DNA of 64,000 nt from Halosimplex halophilum (GTDB taxonomy: Archaea > Halobacteriota > Halobacteria > Halobacteriales > Haloarculaceae), in contig NZ_ML214297.1 in the NCBI RefSeq assembly GCF_004698125.1, forward strand, positions 620,001 through 684,000, in the 5' to 3' direction. The translations under genes were made by a program, and so were the position numbers. Under the pieces are notes generated by a model. The model had not been told where the DNA came from, ran no database searches, and saw only the letters and a list, made by a program, of their open reading frames with translations. Below, piece after piece: positions 44,636 through 53,479 of the stretch; position 1 is the stretch's first letter; each line of letters opens with the position of its first letter.

Positions 44636-46098
44636 GCGGCGCCGACTCGACCGCGGCGGACCCGACGACGGACTCGCCGACGCCGAACCGACGGGGCGGC
44701 CTCTCGACGCGGCTGCTCGTCCGGATGATCCGCGAGGAGTGGCGCCTCCAGGCGGAGCTGTTCGGTGACCGGTTCGCCGCGTTCCCGTTCGTGATCGCCG
44801 TCTTCGGCGGCCTCGGGGTCTGGCTGCTGACGGTGGCGGGCACCTCGATCGACGCGGTCGCGGCGGGGCTGCACGGCCTGGTCTTCTTCTTCGGGCTCCA
44901 GACCGGCACCATCGGTCTCGTGGGCCGCGACGCGCTGCGGGACGTGCTGGGCGACGTGATGCTGCTCGTGTTCTCGGCGCGGACGCTCCCGGTCACCTGG
45001 CGGCGCCTGCTCGCGGTCTTCGTGGTCAAGGACCTGCTGTACTACTCGGCGCTGTTCCTCGCCCCCCTCTCCGTCGGCTACGCCGCCGTCGCGCTCTCGG
45101 CGGGCGAGCCGGCCGCTCGCGTCGCCCTGCTGTGGCTGACGACGACCGGCGCGTTCGCGCTCGGCGTCGGGACGAGCCTCACCCTCACCGGCGTCGGAAC
45201 CCGGAGTAGAGCGGCAGTGCTCGCGCTCGTCCTCGCGGTCGCCGCCGGGATACTCACGGGTCGGCTCGACGCCGTCGCGCTCTCGCCGTACGGCTTCTAC
45301 CTCGACCCGTCGCTCCGGTCGGCGGTCGCCGGGTTCGGCCCCGCCCTCGCGCTGGCGGTCGCCGGGCCGCTCGCGTTCGAGCCGGTCGAGAGCGGCGGTG
45401 CGCGGTCTGCGCCCCAGCGGTACGAACGGGTTCGGTCCACGATCCGCGACCGCGACGGGGTCGCCACGCGGACGCTGCTGGAGGTCGCCCGCTCGTCGGG
45501 CTCGGTGTGGAAAGTCCTCTTCTCGATGGGCGTCCTGTTCGGCGTCACCGTCCTACTCGTCCGGGAGGTCGCACGGGCGACGACGCTCGCGCCCTCCTAC
45601 GGCATCGCCGTCGGCACCCTGCTCGGCCTTGGTGCGTTCACGACTTACAGCTGGGTCACGCAGTTCGACTCCGCCGAGGAGTACCTACGGCTGCCGCTCT
45701 CGCTGTCGGCCGCGTTCGCCGGCAAGCGGACCGCGTTCCTCGTCCTCTCGGTGCCCGCGGGGCTGGTCTACCTGGTGGGGTCGCTCGTCTGGCTCTCGCC
45801 GGTCCAGGTCGCGGTCGGCGCGGTCGTCTTCCCGCTCGTCGCGGTCTACGTCTTCGGCGTGACGGCCTACGTGACTGGATTCTCACCGAACGAGCTACTG
45901 TTCGACACGCCGCTGTTCGTCGCCTTCGGCGCGGCGCTGGCGGCGGTCGCCGTCCCGCTGGTCGTCGCCGCGCTCGCCTACACCGAGGCGCCGACCGTCG
46001 CCGTCGGCGTCGCCCTGGGCGTCTCCCTCGTCGCCGCCGCCGTCGGCGTCGTCCTCTCGCGACGCGCCGGTCCGCGCTGGGGTCGGAAACTGCGGTGA
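44632..46098 (+). CDS. ABC-2 type permease (second system)
   Basis: The predicted protein has 488 residues with ATG at 44632, overlapping the ATPase stop. About twelve hydrophobic segments are visible, e.g. FPFVIAVFGGLGVWLLTVAG and VALLWLTTTGAFALGVGTSL. The central loop GARSAPQRYERVRSTIRDRDGVATRTLLEVARSSG divides it into two halves, which suggests a duplicated permease. One ATPase plus one large permease could make a complete exporter. It has no recognisable substrate domain. Confidence 0.85.
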   Translation: MSGADSTAADPTTDSPTPNRRGGLSTRLLVRMIREEWRLQAELFGDRFAAFPFVIAVFGGLGVWLLTVAGTSIDAVAAGLHGLVFFFGLQTGTIGLVGRDALRDVLGDVMLLVFSARTLPVTWRRLLAVFVVKDLLYYSALFLAPLSVGYAAVALSAGEPAARVALLWLTTTGAFALGVGTSLTLTGVGTRSRAAVLALVLAVAAGILTGRLDAVALSPYGFYLDPSLRSAVAGFGPALALAVAGPLAFEPVESGGARSAPQRYERVRSTIRDRDGVATRTLLEVARSSGSVWKVLFSMGVLFGVTVLLVREVARATTLAPSYGIAVGTLLGLGAFTTYSWVTQFDSAEEYLRLPLSLSAAFAGKRTAFLVLSVPAGLVYLVGSLVWLSPVQVAVGAVVFPLVAVYVFGVTAYVTGFSPNELLFDTPLFVAFGAALAAVAVPLVVAALAYTEAPTVAVGVALGVSLVAAAVGVVLSRRAGPRWGRKLR

Positions 46099-46202
46099 GA
46101 CTGCGGTTCCCGGCCGCTGACCGCCGAAGACCATCCCCGGGCGGCATCGCCCGACGACCGGCCCCCTTTTGCCGTGACGGTCCCAACCGCCGGCCGAACT
46201 AG

Positions 46203-47012
46203 ATGTCCGTCACATCCGATTCCGAGACGTTCGACGACATCCGCGGGGTCGTCCTCGACCTCGACGGGACGGTCTACCGCGGCGAGGGGGCCATCCCCGG
46301 CGCCGCCGAGGCGGTCGCCGCGCTCCGGGAGCGCGGTATCTCGGTCTGCTTCTGCTCGAACAACCCGACGAAGACGCCCGCCGAGTACGTCGACCGCCTC
46401 GCCGGGATGGGGATCGACGCCGACGAGTCGGCGGTCCTCCCCGCCTCGACGGTCACGCGGGACTACCTCCGCGACAGCCATCCCGGCGAGCCCACCTATC
46501 TCCTCGGGTCGGACTCGCTCGCCGACTACCTCCGGGAGTCGGGCCAGCGCCTCGTCGACGACCCGCGGGCGGCCTCGGTGTTCGTCGCCTCGTGGGACGA
46601 GCGGTTCGACTACGGCGACATGCGCGACGCGCTCGCCGGCATCGACGACGACACCGCCTTCCTCGGGACCGACCCCGACCGGACGATCCCCGCCGCCGAG
46701 GGGTTCGTCCCCGGATCGGGCGCGATCATCGGCGCCGTCGCCCGCACGGTCGGGCGGGAACCGGATCGAGTGCTCGGCAAACCCGCCCCCGAGACCGCCG
46801 AGGACGCACTTGCTCGCCTCGGTGTCCCGGCCGAGCGCTGCCTGGTCGTCGGCGACCGCCTCGACACGGATCTGCGGATGGGCGCCGACCACGGGATGGC
46901 CACCGCGCTGGTGCTCACCGGCGTCTCGACCCGGGCCGACGCCGCCGGCAGCGCGGTCGATCCCGACGCCGTCCTCGACTCGCTGGCCGACCTGCCCGCG
47001 CTGCTCGATTAA
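46203..47012 (+). CDS. HAD-superfamily hydrolase, subfamily IIA (NagD/phosphoglycolate-type)
   Basis: The predicted protein has 269 residues. Motif 1 is [19 protein letters not shown], motif 2 is [10 protein letters not shown], and motifs 3/4 are the Lys in [11 protein letters not shown] and [15 protein letters not shown]. The central cap domain (about 80-180) with [27 protein letters not shown] is the NagD-type C2 cap. Such enzymes dephosphorylate sugar phosphates or nucleotides; the substrate is unknown. Monocistronic, following the ABC permease by 104 bp. Confidence 0.93.
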   Translation: MSVTSDSETFDDIRGVVLDLDGTVYRGEGAIPGAAEAVAALRERGISVCFCSNNPTKTPAEYVDRLAGMGIDADESAVLPASTVTRDYLRDSHPGEPTYLLGSDSLADYLRESGQRLVDDPRAASVFVASWDERFDYGDMRDALAGIDDDTAFLGTDPDRTIPAAEGFVPGSGAIIGAVARTVGREPDRVLGKPAPETAEDALARLGVPAERCLVVGDRLDTDLRMGADHGMATALVLTGVSTRADAAGSAVDPDAVLDSLADLPALLD

Positions 47013-47131
47013 CTGCGAACGGCGCTCTCGCGCCGGACCGACCGCGCTCGGGTCCGGATCCCGACAGGTCGAGATACGCTTATGCTGTCGGGAGACCAAC
47101 CACTACGTGGACTCCGAGGGGGTTCACAACC

Positions 47132-47716
47132 ATGGCGAAGCTACTGCTCATCACCGGCGACTTCGGGGAGGACTACGAGGTAATGGTACCGTTCCAGGCG
47201 CTCCAGGCGGTCGGCCACGAGGTCGACGCCGTCTGCCCGGACAGGGAGGCGGGCGAGACGGTCAAGACCGCCGTCCACGACTTCCGCGGCGACCAGACCT
47301 ACCTGGAGGAACGCGGTCACGACTTCGAACTGACGGCGACCCTGTCGGAGGTCGACCCCGCCGACTACGACGGGCTCGTCCTCCCGGGCGGCCGCGCCCC
47401 CGAGTACATCCGCAACTACGACGCCGTCATCGACGCCGTCGAGCACTTCTTCGACGAAGACAAGCCGGTCGCGGCCATCTGCCACGCGATGCAGATCCTC
47501 GTCGCCGCCGACGCCGTCGAGGGGCGAACCTGCACCGCCTACCCGGCGCTGGAGGCAGACGTGCGCGCGAGCGGCGGGGAGTGGGCCGAGGGTGTCGTCA
47601 CCGACGGCAACCTCGTCACCGCGCAGGCCTGGCCCGACCACCCCGAGTGGATCGCCGAGTTCCTCGACGTGCTCGGCACCGACATCCAGCACGGCCAGCC
47701 CGTCACCGCGGACTGA
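47132..47716 (+). CDS. DJ-1/PfpI family protein
   Basis: The predicted protein has 194 residues. The nucleophile elbow [10 protein letters not shown] carries the conserved Cys (with the adjacent His), and Glu from [14 protein letters not shown] completes the family dyad. The sequence [24 protein letters not shown] is the usual strand-loop before it. Family members are proteases, deglycases or chaperone-like stress proteins; which is not predictable. The ATG at 47132 gives the normal family start. Confidence 0.92.
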   Translation: MAKLLLITGDFGEDYEVMVPFQALQAVGHEVDAVCPDREAGETVKTAVHDFRGDQTYLEERGHDFELTATLSEVDPADYDGLVLPGGRAPEYIRNYDAVIDAVEHFFDEDKPVAAICHAMQILVAADAVEGRTCTAYPALEADVRASGGEWAEGVVTDGNLVTAQAWPDHPEWIAEFLDVLGTDIQHGQPVTAD

Positions 47717-47801
47717 CCGCGGCCCCGTCGCTCACCGTTTCTTCGACCGCTCCGCGCCCACCGATCCGACCGCTGCTACGCCCCCGGCAGCCGAAACGCC
47801 G

Positions 47802-49289
47802 TCACACGCCCGACAGTCGGAACACTGCGCCGCTCTCGCCGGTGACCTGTCCCTGTGCGGTGGTACAGACGAACAGCTCGCCGTCCGGGTTGCGTCCGAA
47901 CGAGAGGACCATCGGGCCGAACTGTTCGTCCGCGTCGATGGAGACGGTCGTCGTCGGCCACAGGCCCTCGTCGACCTCGCGGGCGGCGAACAGCCGTCCG
48001 CCGGCTCGCCAGTCGGCGAACAGGTAGCGACCCTGGAGGTCGGGCATCGCGTCGCCGCCGTAGAGGTACCCGCCGATGACGGCGATGCCGCTCACGGCCG
48101 CGCCGCCGTGGGGATACTCGATCACCGGGTCGCGAAGGGGTCGACCGCGCGGGCTCTCCGACGGGCAGTCGTCGGCCCGGAAGCAGTCGGTCCCCTCCCT
48201 GACGTTCCAGCCGTAGTTGCCGCCCCGTTCGACGACCGACACCTCCTCCCAGGCGCCCTGGCCCACGTCGCCGACGAGCAGGCGGCCCTCGGGGCCGAAC
48301 GAGAACCGCCAGGGGTTCCGGAACCCCCAGGCCCACTGCTCGTCGAGGCCCTCGCCCCCCACGAGCGGGTTGTCGTCGGGGACCGCGTAGTTCCGGGCCG
48401 GGCCGTCCGAGCCGGCACTCCCGTTCCCGCTGCCCGTCGCGGTCCCCGCCGTCGACCCCTCCCCGTCCACGTCGATCCGCAGCATGCTCCCGAGCAGATT
48501 CTCGGTGATGTCCTGGCCGTTGCCGCCGTCGACGGCGTCGTACCAGTCGTCGACGTGGCCGACGCCCTGGTCGTTGGCCTGCCCGCCGTCGCCGGTCGCG
48601 ACGTAGAGGTAGCCGTCCGGGCCGAAGGCGACGGCGCCGGCGTTGTGGTTGCTCTGTGGCTGGGCGATTTCCATGACGACCCGCTCGGAGTCGGGGTCGG
48701 CCGTCGCCGCGCCCGGGTCGGCGCGGAACTCCGAGAGGACGAACGTGTGGGAGTAGTCGTCGGGCACCCACCCGCGGGGCGGCGCGCTGTAGCGGACGAA
48801 AAACCGCCCGTTGTCCGAAAAGTCCGGGTGGAAGGCGGCGCCGAGCAGCCCCTGCTCGGAGTAGCCGCTCACGTCGACCATCCGGTCGGACACGTCCAGG
48901 AACGGCTCCTCGCGGAGGCTCCCGTCCTCCTGCAGGTAGATCTGGCCGGCCTGGTCGACGACGAAGCGCCGCCCCCGCTCGGGGATGGCGAGCGCCAGCG
49001 GCGAGGTGAACCCCGAGGCGACGCGCTCGGCCCGGACCGTCAGGTCCTCGAAGGCGGCCGTCCCCGGCGAGCCGTCGCCGGCTGTGGGGGATCCGCCGGC
49101 GTCCGTCGGGCCGTCCGTATCCCCGTCGGTGTCCGCGCCCGGCCCCTCTGTCGCCGTGCCGTCGGGGCTCGCCGGGTCGCCTCCCGGTCCGCCACCGTCA
49201 GAGTCACTCCCGCACCCTGCGAGACCTCCGGTCAGCGCCAGCCCGCTCACCGCGAGTGCTCGCCGGCGCGTCAGTCTGTCGTCGGTCAT
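47802..49289 (-). CDS. PQQ-type glucose/sorbosone dehydrogenase-like lipoprotein
   Basis: The predicted protein has 495 residues. The N-terminus has a Tat motif (TRRRALAVSG) and a lipobox LAGC near residue 25, so it is exported folded and anchored by a lipid at the outer face. An Asp/Gly/Thr-rich linker extends to about 70. The rest is a six-bladed propeller with LALAIPERGRRFVVDQAG, DVSGYSEQGLLGAAFHPDF, GPDGYLYVATGDGGQAND and GGNYGWNVREG, all typical of the soluble aldose/sorbosone dehydrogenase family. It probably oxidises sugars outside the cell; whether it binds PQQ is not shown. Confidence 0.9.
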   Translation of the reverse strand: MTDDRLTRRRALAVSGLALTGGLAGCGSDSDGGGPGGDPASPDGTATEGPGADTDGDTDGPTDAGGSPTAGDGSPGTAAFEDLTVRAERVASGFTSPLALAIPERGRRFVVDQAGQIYLQEDGSLREEPFLDVSDRMVDVSGYSEQGLLGAAFHPDFSDNGRFFVRYSAPPRGWVPDDYSHTFVLSEFRADPGAATADPDSERVVMEIAQPQSNHNAGAVAFGPDGYLYVATGDGGQANDQGVGHVDDWYDAVDGGNGQDITENLLGSMLRIDVDGEGSTAGTATGSGNGSAGSDGPARNYAVPDDNPLVGGEGLDEQWAWGFRNPWRFSFGPEGRLLVGDVGQGAWEEVSVVERGGNYGWNVREGTDCFRADDCPSESPRGRPLRDPVIEYPHGGAAVSGIAVIGGYLYGGDAMPDLQGRYLFADWRAGGRLFAAREVDEGLWPTTTVSIDADEQFGPMVLSFGRNPDGELFVCTTAQGQVTGESGAVFRLSGV

Positions 49290-49397
49290 GGGTCGACTTT
49301 GCGCTCCAGTGATAGGAATCTTGGGTTCGGGCAGGGGAGCGACGGGCGAGGGGCGGGGCGATAAACGAGCAACTGGTTTGAAGATGTGAATCTCGAA

Positions 49398-49408
49398 CCT
49401 TTTTTACG
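49398..49408 (+). promoter_or_regulatory. TATA-like box for the MTH865 gene
   Basis: The T-rich run CCTTTTTTACG lies 22-32 nt before the ATG at 49430, a leaderless arrangement. Confidence 0.55.
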
Positions 49409-49429
49409 GTCATACGGACATCTAGGGGT

Positions 49430-49681
49430 ATGGTTGACAGGCAAGACCTCCGCGAACAGTTCACCGAGGCGTTCGAGGGCGCGGACTACCCCATCTCCAG
49501 CCCGATGGACCTGGTGCCGGCGCTGCCGAACGGGCCGGGCACGAAGTTCGAGTCGGGCGACTTCTCGATGACCGCGATGGAGCTCAACACCAAGCTCGGC
49601 AGCGGCAACTTCCCGTACGACAGCGTCGACGCGTTCGTCGACGACATCATGGAGCAGCTCGACGACCAGGACCTCCTCTAG
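49430..49681 (+). CDS. MTH865-family protein
   Basis: The predicted protein has 83 residues, the size of the MTH865 family, an EF-hand-like helical fold of unknown function. Typical blocks are LREQFTEAFEGADYPISSPMDLVPALPNGP and FSMTAMELNTKL. It starts at a leaderless promoter. Its stop (TAG, 49679-49681) overlaps the convergent DUF457 gene's stop by 4 bp. Confidence 0.88.
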   Translation: MVDRQDLREQFTEAFEGADYPISSPMDLVPALPNGPGTKFESGDFSMTAMELNTKLGSGNFPYDSVDAFVDDIMEQLDDQDLL

Positions 49682-50163
49682 CTCCCGGCCACCAGCGCCG
49701 TTGCGACGGTCACCAGTACTCCCGCTCCGAGCAGGAGGTAGTTCGCCATCGCGTTGTCCGCGCGAGTCAGCGATATCGTGTAGTGAGCGTCCGAGAACGG
49801 CCGGAACGGCGTGACCCCCATCGGCGTCAGCGCGTCGGCCAGCAGGTGCGACCCGACGGCGAGTCCGCCGACGAGGAAGCCGAACGCGCCCAGTGCCGCG
49901 GCCGTACCGGGCGCGCCCGCTCGACCGAGCGCGACGCCGGTGGCGCCGACGGCGAGGCCCACGAGGACGAGGAAGCCCGCCGTGTGCGTCGGGCCGCGGT
50001 GCTCGACGAACGGGATCCGCTGGTCCACGTCCGGGAGCCCGGAGAGCCCGACGACGACCGCACCGCCGACCAGCGCCGCCGCGTCGAACCCGGCGGCCAG
50101 CAGCGTGCCGCCGACCGGCGCGTAGACGAGCAGCGCCGCCCCGTAGTGACCGGTCCTGTACAT
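49678..50163 (-). CDS. Membrane-bound metal-dependent hydrolase-like protein (DUF457/YdjM)
   Basis: The predicted protein has 161 residues with four hydrophobic segments. The conserved metal-type motif is LSGLPDVDQRIPFVEHRGPTHTAGFLVL, where 'lPDlD......HRg.tHs' is the DUF457/YdjM pattern. A second His is in GSHLLADALTPMGVTPF. The family is predicted to be a membrane-embedded hydrolase; substrates are unknown. Confidence 0.87.
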   Translation of the reverse strand: MYRTGHYGAALLVYAPVGGTLLAAGFDAAALVGGAVVVGLSGLPDVDQRIPFVEHRGPTHTAGFLVLVGLAVGATGVALGRAGAPGTAAALGAFGFLVGGLAVGSHLLADALTPMGVTPFRPFSDAHYTISLTRADNAMANYLLLGAGVLVTVATALVAGS

Positions 50164-50263
50164 CGCCGTTCGTAGCTCTGTTCGCCACGGTACTTACGCC
50201 CTCGGGACGCTCGCGCCGTTCGCCGCCCGAGCACTGAAGGCCGTGCCGGGCGCTCGATCCCGT

Positions 50264-50830
50264 ATGAGCGACCCAGCGATGACGCGGTTCCCGGTCCCCG
50301 ACGTCGACGAACTGCCCGACGACCTCCAGGAGCGCATCGCCGCGGAAGAGGACGACGCCGGCTTCGTCCCGAACGTCTTCCGCGCGCTGGCCTACCGGCC
50401 GTCGCACTTCCGGGCGTTCTTCCAGTACTACGACGCCCTGGTCGAGCACACCGAACTCGACCGCGCGGAGATCGAGATGATAATCGTCGCCGTCAGCGGC
50501 GCCAATGACTGCCTCTACTGCAACGTCGCCCACGGCGCGCTCGCCCGCATCTACGCCGACGACCCCCAGATCGCCGAACAGTTGATGAGCAACCACTGGA
50601 CCGCGAACGTCTCCGAGGCCCACCTGGCGATGCTCGACTTCGCCGTGAAGCTGACCGAGAACCAGGCCGAAGTCGGCGAGGACGACTTCGAGGAACTGCG
50701 CGAGCACGGTTTCTCGCAGCGGGCGATCTGGGATATCGGCAGCGTCACGGCCTTCTTCAACCTCTCGAACCGGATGGCCCACCTCGCGGACATGCGGCCG
50801 AACGACGAGTTCTACGAACTCGGTCGGTGA
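50264..50830 (+). CDS. AhpD/carboxymuconolactone decarboxylase-like (peroxidase-related) protein
   Basis: The predicted protein has 188 residues from the ATG at 50264 (ATG at 50279 also possible). The AhpD motif CLYCNVAHGALA (C-x2-C-x3-H) lies near residue 85, the catalytic pair of alkyl-hydroperoxidase D. Flanking helices VPNVFRALAYRPSHFRAFFQYYDAL and ELDRAEIEMIIVAVSGAN match the 'peroxidase-related enzyme' branch. It likely acts in thiol-dependent peroxide reduction. It lies 107 bp before a DtxR-family regulator. Confidence 0.9.
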   Translation: MSDPAMTRFPVPDVDELPDDLQERIAAEEDDAGFVPNVFRALAYRPSHFRAFFQYYDALVEHTELDRAEIEMIIVAVSGANDCLYCNVAHGALARIYADDPQIAEQLMSNHWTANVSEAHLAMLDFAVKLTENQAEVGEDDFEELREHGFSQRAIWDIGSVTAFFNLSNRMAHLADMRPNDEFYELGR

Positions 50831-50905
50831 CGCGCCGCGGCCGAACGGGCCGTCGATCGGTCCGGCTGTCGATCCGATCGATAGTGCAACCGTTCGGTGC
50901 AACAC

Positions 50906-50912
50906 CCTTAAG
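50906..50912 (+). promoter_or_regulatory. TATA-like box of the DtxR-family gene
   Basis: CCTTAAG stands 26-32 nt before the ATG at 50938. It abuts the inverted repeat that follows. Confidence 0.5.
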
Positions 50913-50931
50913 GTTTAGATGGGTCTAATCC
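50912..50931. promoter_or_regulatory. Putative self-operator of the DtxR-family regulator
   Basis: The inverted repeat GGTTTAGA-TGGG-TCTAATCC (8-bp arms, one mismatch) lies between the TATA-like box and the start codon. Metal-loaded DtxR-type repressors bind AT-containing inverted repeats of about this size, so autoregulation is plausible. Confidence 0.5.
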
Positions 50932-50937
50932 GGGGTG

Positions 50938-51633
50938 ATGCTCAGCGCCAAGATGGAGGATTACCTGAAGGCGATCTACGAGCTCCAGCGGGAGGGGGAG
51001 GAGCCGGTCGCCACCTCGCGCATCGCGGAGCTGCTGGACGTGACGGCGCCGACGGCGACCAGCATGATGGAGAAGCTGGAGGAACGGGAGCTCGTGGAGC
51101 GCGAGAAGTACAAGGGCGTCCGGCTGACGCCCGAGGGGGAGACCGTGGCGCTGGAGGTCGTCCGCCACCACCGGCTGCTGGAGACCTACCTCACCGAGGA
51201 GCTGGGCTACGACTGGGCGGAGGTCCACGACGAGGCCGACCGGCTCGAACACCACATCAGCGAGGAGTTCGAGCGCCGGGTCGCCGAGCGGCTCGACGAC
51301 CCGACCGTCGACCCCCACGGCGACCCGATCCCGACCGACGCGCTGGACCCGGTCGACGAGACGGCCGGCGACACCCTCGACGACTGTGCGGAGGACGAGA
51401 CGGTCGTCGTCCGGCGCGTCCGCGACCGCGACCCGGAGGAGCTGGCCTACCTCGACGAGGCCGGTATCACGCCGGGCACCGAACTCGTCGTCGCGGAGGT
51501 CGCGCCCATCGGCATGGTGACCGTCCGGCTCGTCGAGGCCGACGAGACCGTCTCGCTCCCGGAGAGCGTCGCGGGCACCATCTTCGTCGACGCGCCCGGG
51601 GAGACCGCCGAGAGCGCGAGCGGCGCGGCCTGA
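50938..51633 (+). CDS. DtxR/MntR-family metal-dependent transcriptional regulator
   Basis: The predicted protein has 231 residues. The N-terminal winged helix has YLKAIYELQREGEEPVATSRIAELLDVTAPTATSMMEKLEERELV in the DtxR form. The dimerisation/metal domain has LEVVRHHRLLETYLTEELGYDWAEVHDEADRLEHHISEEFERR with the conserved His/Glu ligands. The C-terminal 80 residues form an SH3-like FeoA domain. ATG at 50938 was preferred to GTG at 50935. It probably controls iron or manganese uptake and itself. Confidence 0.93.
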   Translation: MLSAKMEDYLKAIYELQREGEEPVATSRIAELLDVTAPTATSMMEKLEERELVEREKYKGVRLTPEGETVALEVVRHHRLLETYLTEELGYDWAEVHDEADRLEHHISEEFERRVAERLDDPTVDPHGDPIPTDALDPVDETAGDTLDDCAEDETVVVRRVRDRDPEELAYLDEAGITPGTELVVAEVAPIGMVTVRLVEADETVSLPESVAGTIFVDAPGETAESASGAA

Positions 51634-51715
51634 GTCAGTCGCCCTGCGGCGACGGCCCGCTCGCGCGCGCCGAGCGGCCGAAACCAGTTTTGCCAGGGGC
51701 CCGCTCGTCTGTGGT

Positions 51716-52312
51716 ATGCGCGACCTCGACGACACCGACCGGACGATCCTGGGACTCCTCCTCGACGACGCCCGCCGCTCCTGGCGGGACATCGCCGACG
51801 CCGTCGACCTGTCGCCGCCGGCCGTCGCCGACCGCGTCGAGCGCCTCGAAGAGATCGGCGTCATCCGCGGGTTCACCGTCGACGTGGACCGCTCGAAGCT
51901 CCGCGAGGGCGCGCCCGTGCTCGTGACCGTGAGGGTGACACCGCGGGCGGCCTCGGCGGTCGCGGACGCGCTCGGGGACGCCGACGCCGTCGAGCACGTC
52001 TTCACGACCGCCGAGGAGCGCGTCGTCTTCACCGCGACCGTCCCGGAGGGCGACGTGCTCTCGCTGCTCGACTCGACGGTCCCCATGGAGGACGTGCGCG
52101 ACTACGAGGTGTCGCTGCTCGCGGACCGCTCGTGGAGCCCCTCCGTCGCCGAGGCCGAGCTGGCGCTGACCTGCGACGAGTGCGGCAACACCGTGACCGC
52201 CGAGGGCGAGACCCGCGAGATCGACGGCGAGACCTACCACTTCTGCTGTGAGTCCTGCGAGGCCTCCTTCGTCGAGATGTACGAGGAGCTGCGGGAGGGC
52301 GCGGAGGGCTGA
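51716..52312 (+). CDS. Lrp/AsnC-type regulator with C-terminal TRASH metal-binding domain
   Basis: The predicted protein has 198 residues. The N-terminal Lrp HTH has LDDTDRTILGLLLDDARRSWRDIADAVDLSPPAVADRVERLEEIGVI. A short RAM-like domain follows to about 135. The C-terminal TRASH domain has cysteines at 153, 156, 177, 178 and 181 (LTCDECGN, YHFCCESCEASF). In Halobacterium salinarum a regulator of this architecture controls the copper-exporting ATPase, and here a CopA gene lies 2.3 kb downstream. A copper-responsive role is therefore likely. Confidence 0.92.
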   Translation: MRDLDDTDRTILGLLLDDARRSWRDIADAVDLSPPAVADRVERLEEIGVIRGFTVDVDRSKLREGAPVLVTVRVTPRAASAVADALGDADAVEHVFTTAEERVVFTATVPEGDVLSLLDSTVPMEDVRDYEVSLLADRSWSPSVAEAELALTCDECGNTVTAEGETREIDGETYHFCCESCEASFVEMYEELREGAEG

Positions 52313-52336
52313 AGCCGGAGCGCCCGGCCGGCGGAC

Positions 52337-53479
52337 TCAGTCGCTCGCCAGTCGGACGACGTGTTCGGCGCCGGTCGCGACCGTCTCCACGCGGTCGAAC
52401 GGCGCGAAGTACCCGTCGAGGTCGAGCGCCCGGTGGTGGACGACCCAGCAGCGACCCCCGGGAGCGAGCACGGCGGCGGCCCCGCGGAGGAGGTCCGCGA
52501 GCACCCCGCTCCCGGCGTGGGTCGGCGGATTGCAGAGGATCGTGTCGAACGACTCGTGGGCGACGCCGGCCGTGCAGTCACCGGTGACGACCCGACCGTC
52601 GACGCCGTTGGCGGCCAGTGTCCGCTCGGCGGCCGCGGTCGCGAGCGCGTCGTCGTCGGTCGCCCACACCGAACAGTCGGCGGCGCGGCCCGCGCAGGCG
52701 GCGAGCGGGCCGTAGCCGCAGCAGAGGTCCAGGACCGCGTCGCCGTCCTCGACAATCGCCGTCTCGGCGAGCAGGCGCGTCCCGCCGTCGAGGGCGCCGG
52801 CGGCGAACAACCCGGGTGCGGTCACCAGTTCGAGGTCGGTCCCGTCGACCGTCGCGTCGATCCGGTCGAAAGGTGGATTGGGGCGGCCACCGTCGGCCGC
52901 CGGTGACTCCTCGGCGCGCAAGAGCGACCAGCCGTCGCGCTCGGCGACCGTCTCGACGGTCGTCGCGGCGCCGGCCAGCGCGTCCTCGTATCGGCCCAGT
53001 CCGGTCTCGGGCTTCGCTGCGAGATAGAGGGCCCCGCCGCTCACCAGCGAATCGAGCGCGGATCGGATACGCCGGATCCCGACCTCGATGGGGGCGTACG
53101 CTCTGGGAACGAAGACGGCAGTGTCGGCGCGCTCGTCGGCGGATCCGTCTATCGAGGCGAGGCCGGTCGCGAGTTCGACGGCCGCGTCGGCGCCGTTTTC
53201 GGCCGCGTTGCGCTCGCAGAGCGCGGCCGCGCGGGCGCTCGCCGTCGTCATCCGGACGCTCGTCGCTCGGTCGGCGAGGACGACGCCGACGACGCCGTAG
53301 CGGGCGCCGACCGTTCGGAGTCGCCCGAGGTCGCGGCCCCACAGGTGTTCGAGCGCAAGCAGTTCGCCGGGGCAGAACGCGTCGGCCGCCGCGACACCGT
53401 CGGCGGTGTGGAACTCGAACCGGTCCGGGCCGGCGTCCGTTCTCGACCCGAGGACGAGCGGCTCCCGGTCGGCGGTCAT
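52337..53479 (-). CDS. RsmC-like class I methyltransferase (two-domain)
   Basis: The predicted protein has 380 residues. The C-terminal half has the active methyltransferase domain: VLDLCCGYGPLAACAG near residue 245, VWATDDDALATAAAERTL and the catalytic NPP motif LCNPPTHAGSGVLADLLRGAA. The N-terminal half resembles a degenerate copy, as in RsmC/RlmG, which methylate guanine N2 in rRNA. A ribosomal RNA target is plausible by family. It is convergent with the TRASH regulator and separated by 24 bp. Confidence 0.87.
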   Translation of the reverse strand: MTADREPLVLGSRTDAGPDRFEFHTADGVAAADAFCPGELLALEHLWGRDLGRLRTVGARYGVVGVVLADRATSVRMTTASARAAALCERNAAENGADAAVELATGLASIDGSADERADTAVFVPRAYAPIEVGIRRIRSALDSLVSGGALYLAAKPETGLGRYEDALAGAATTVETVAERDGWSLLRAEESPAADGGRPNPPFDRIDATVDGTDLELVTAPGLFAAGALDGGTRLLAETAIVEDGDAVLDLCCGYGPLAACAGRAADCSVWATDDDALATAAAERTLAANGVDGRVVTGDCTAGVAHESFDTILCNPPTHAGSGVLADLLRGAAAVLAPGGRCWVVHHRALDLDGYFAPFDRVETVATGAEHVVRLASD

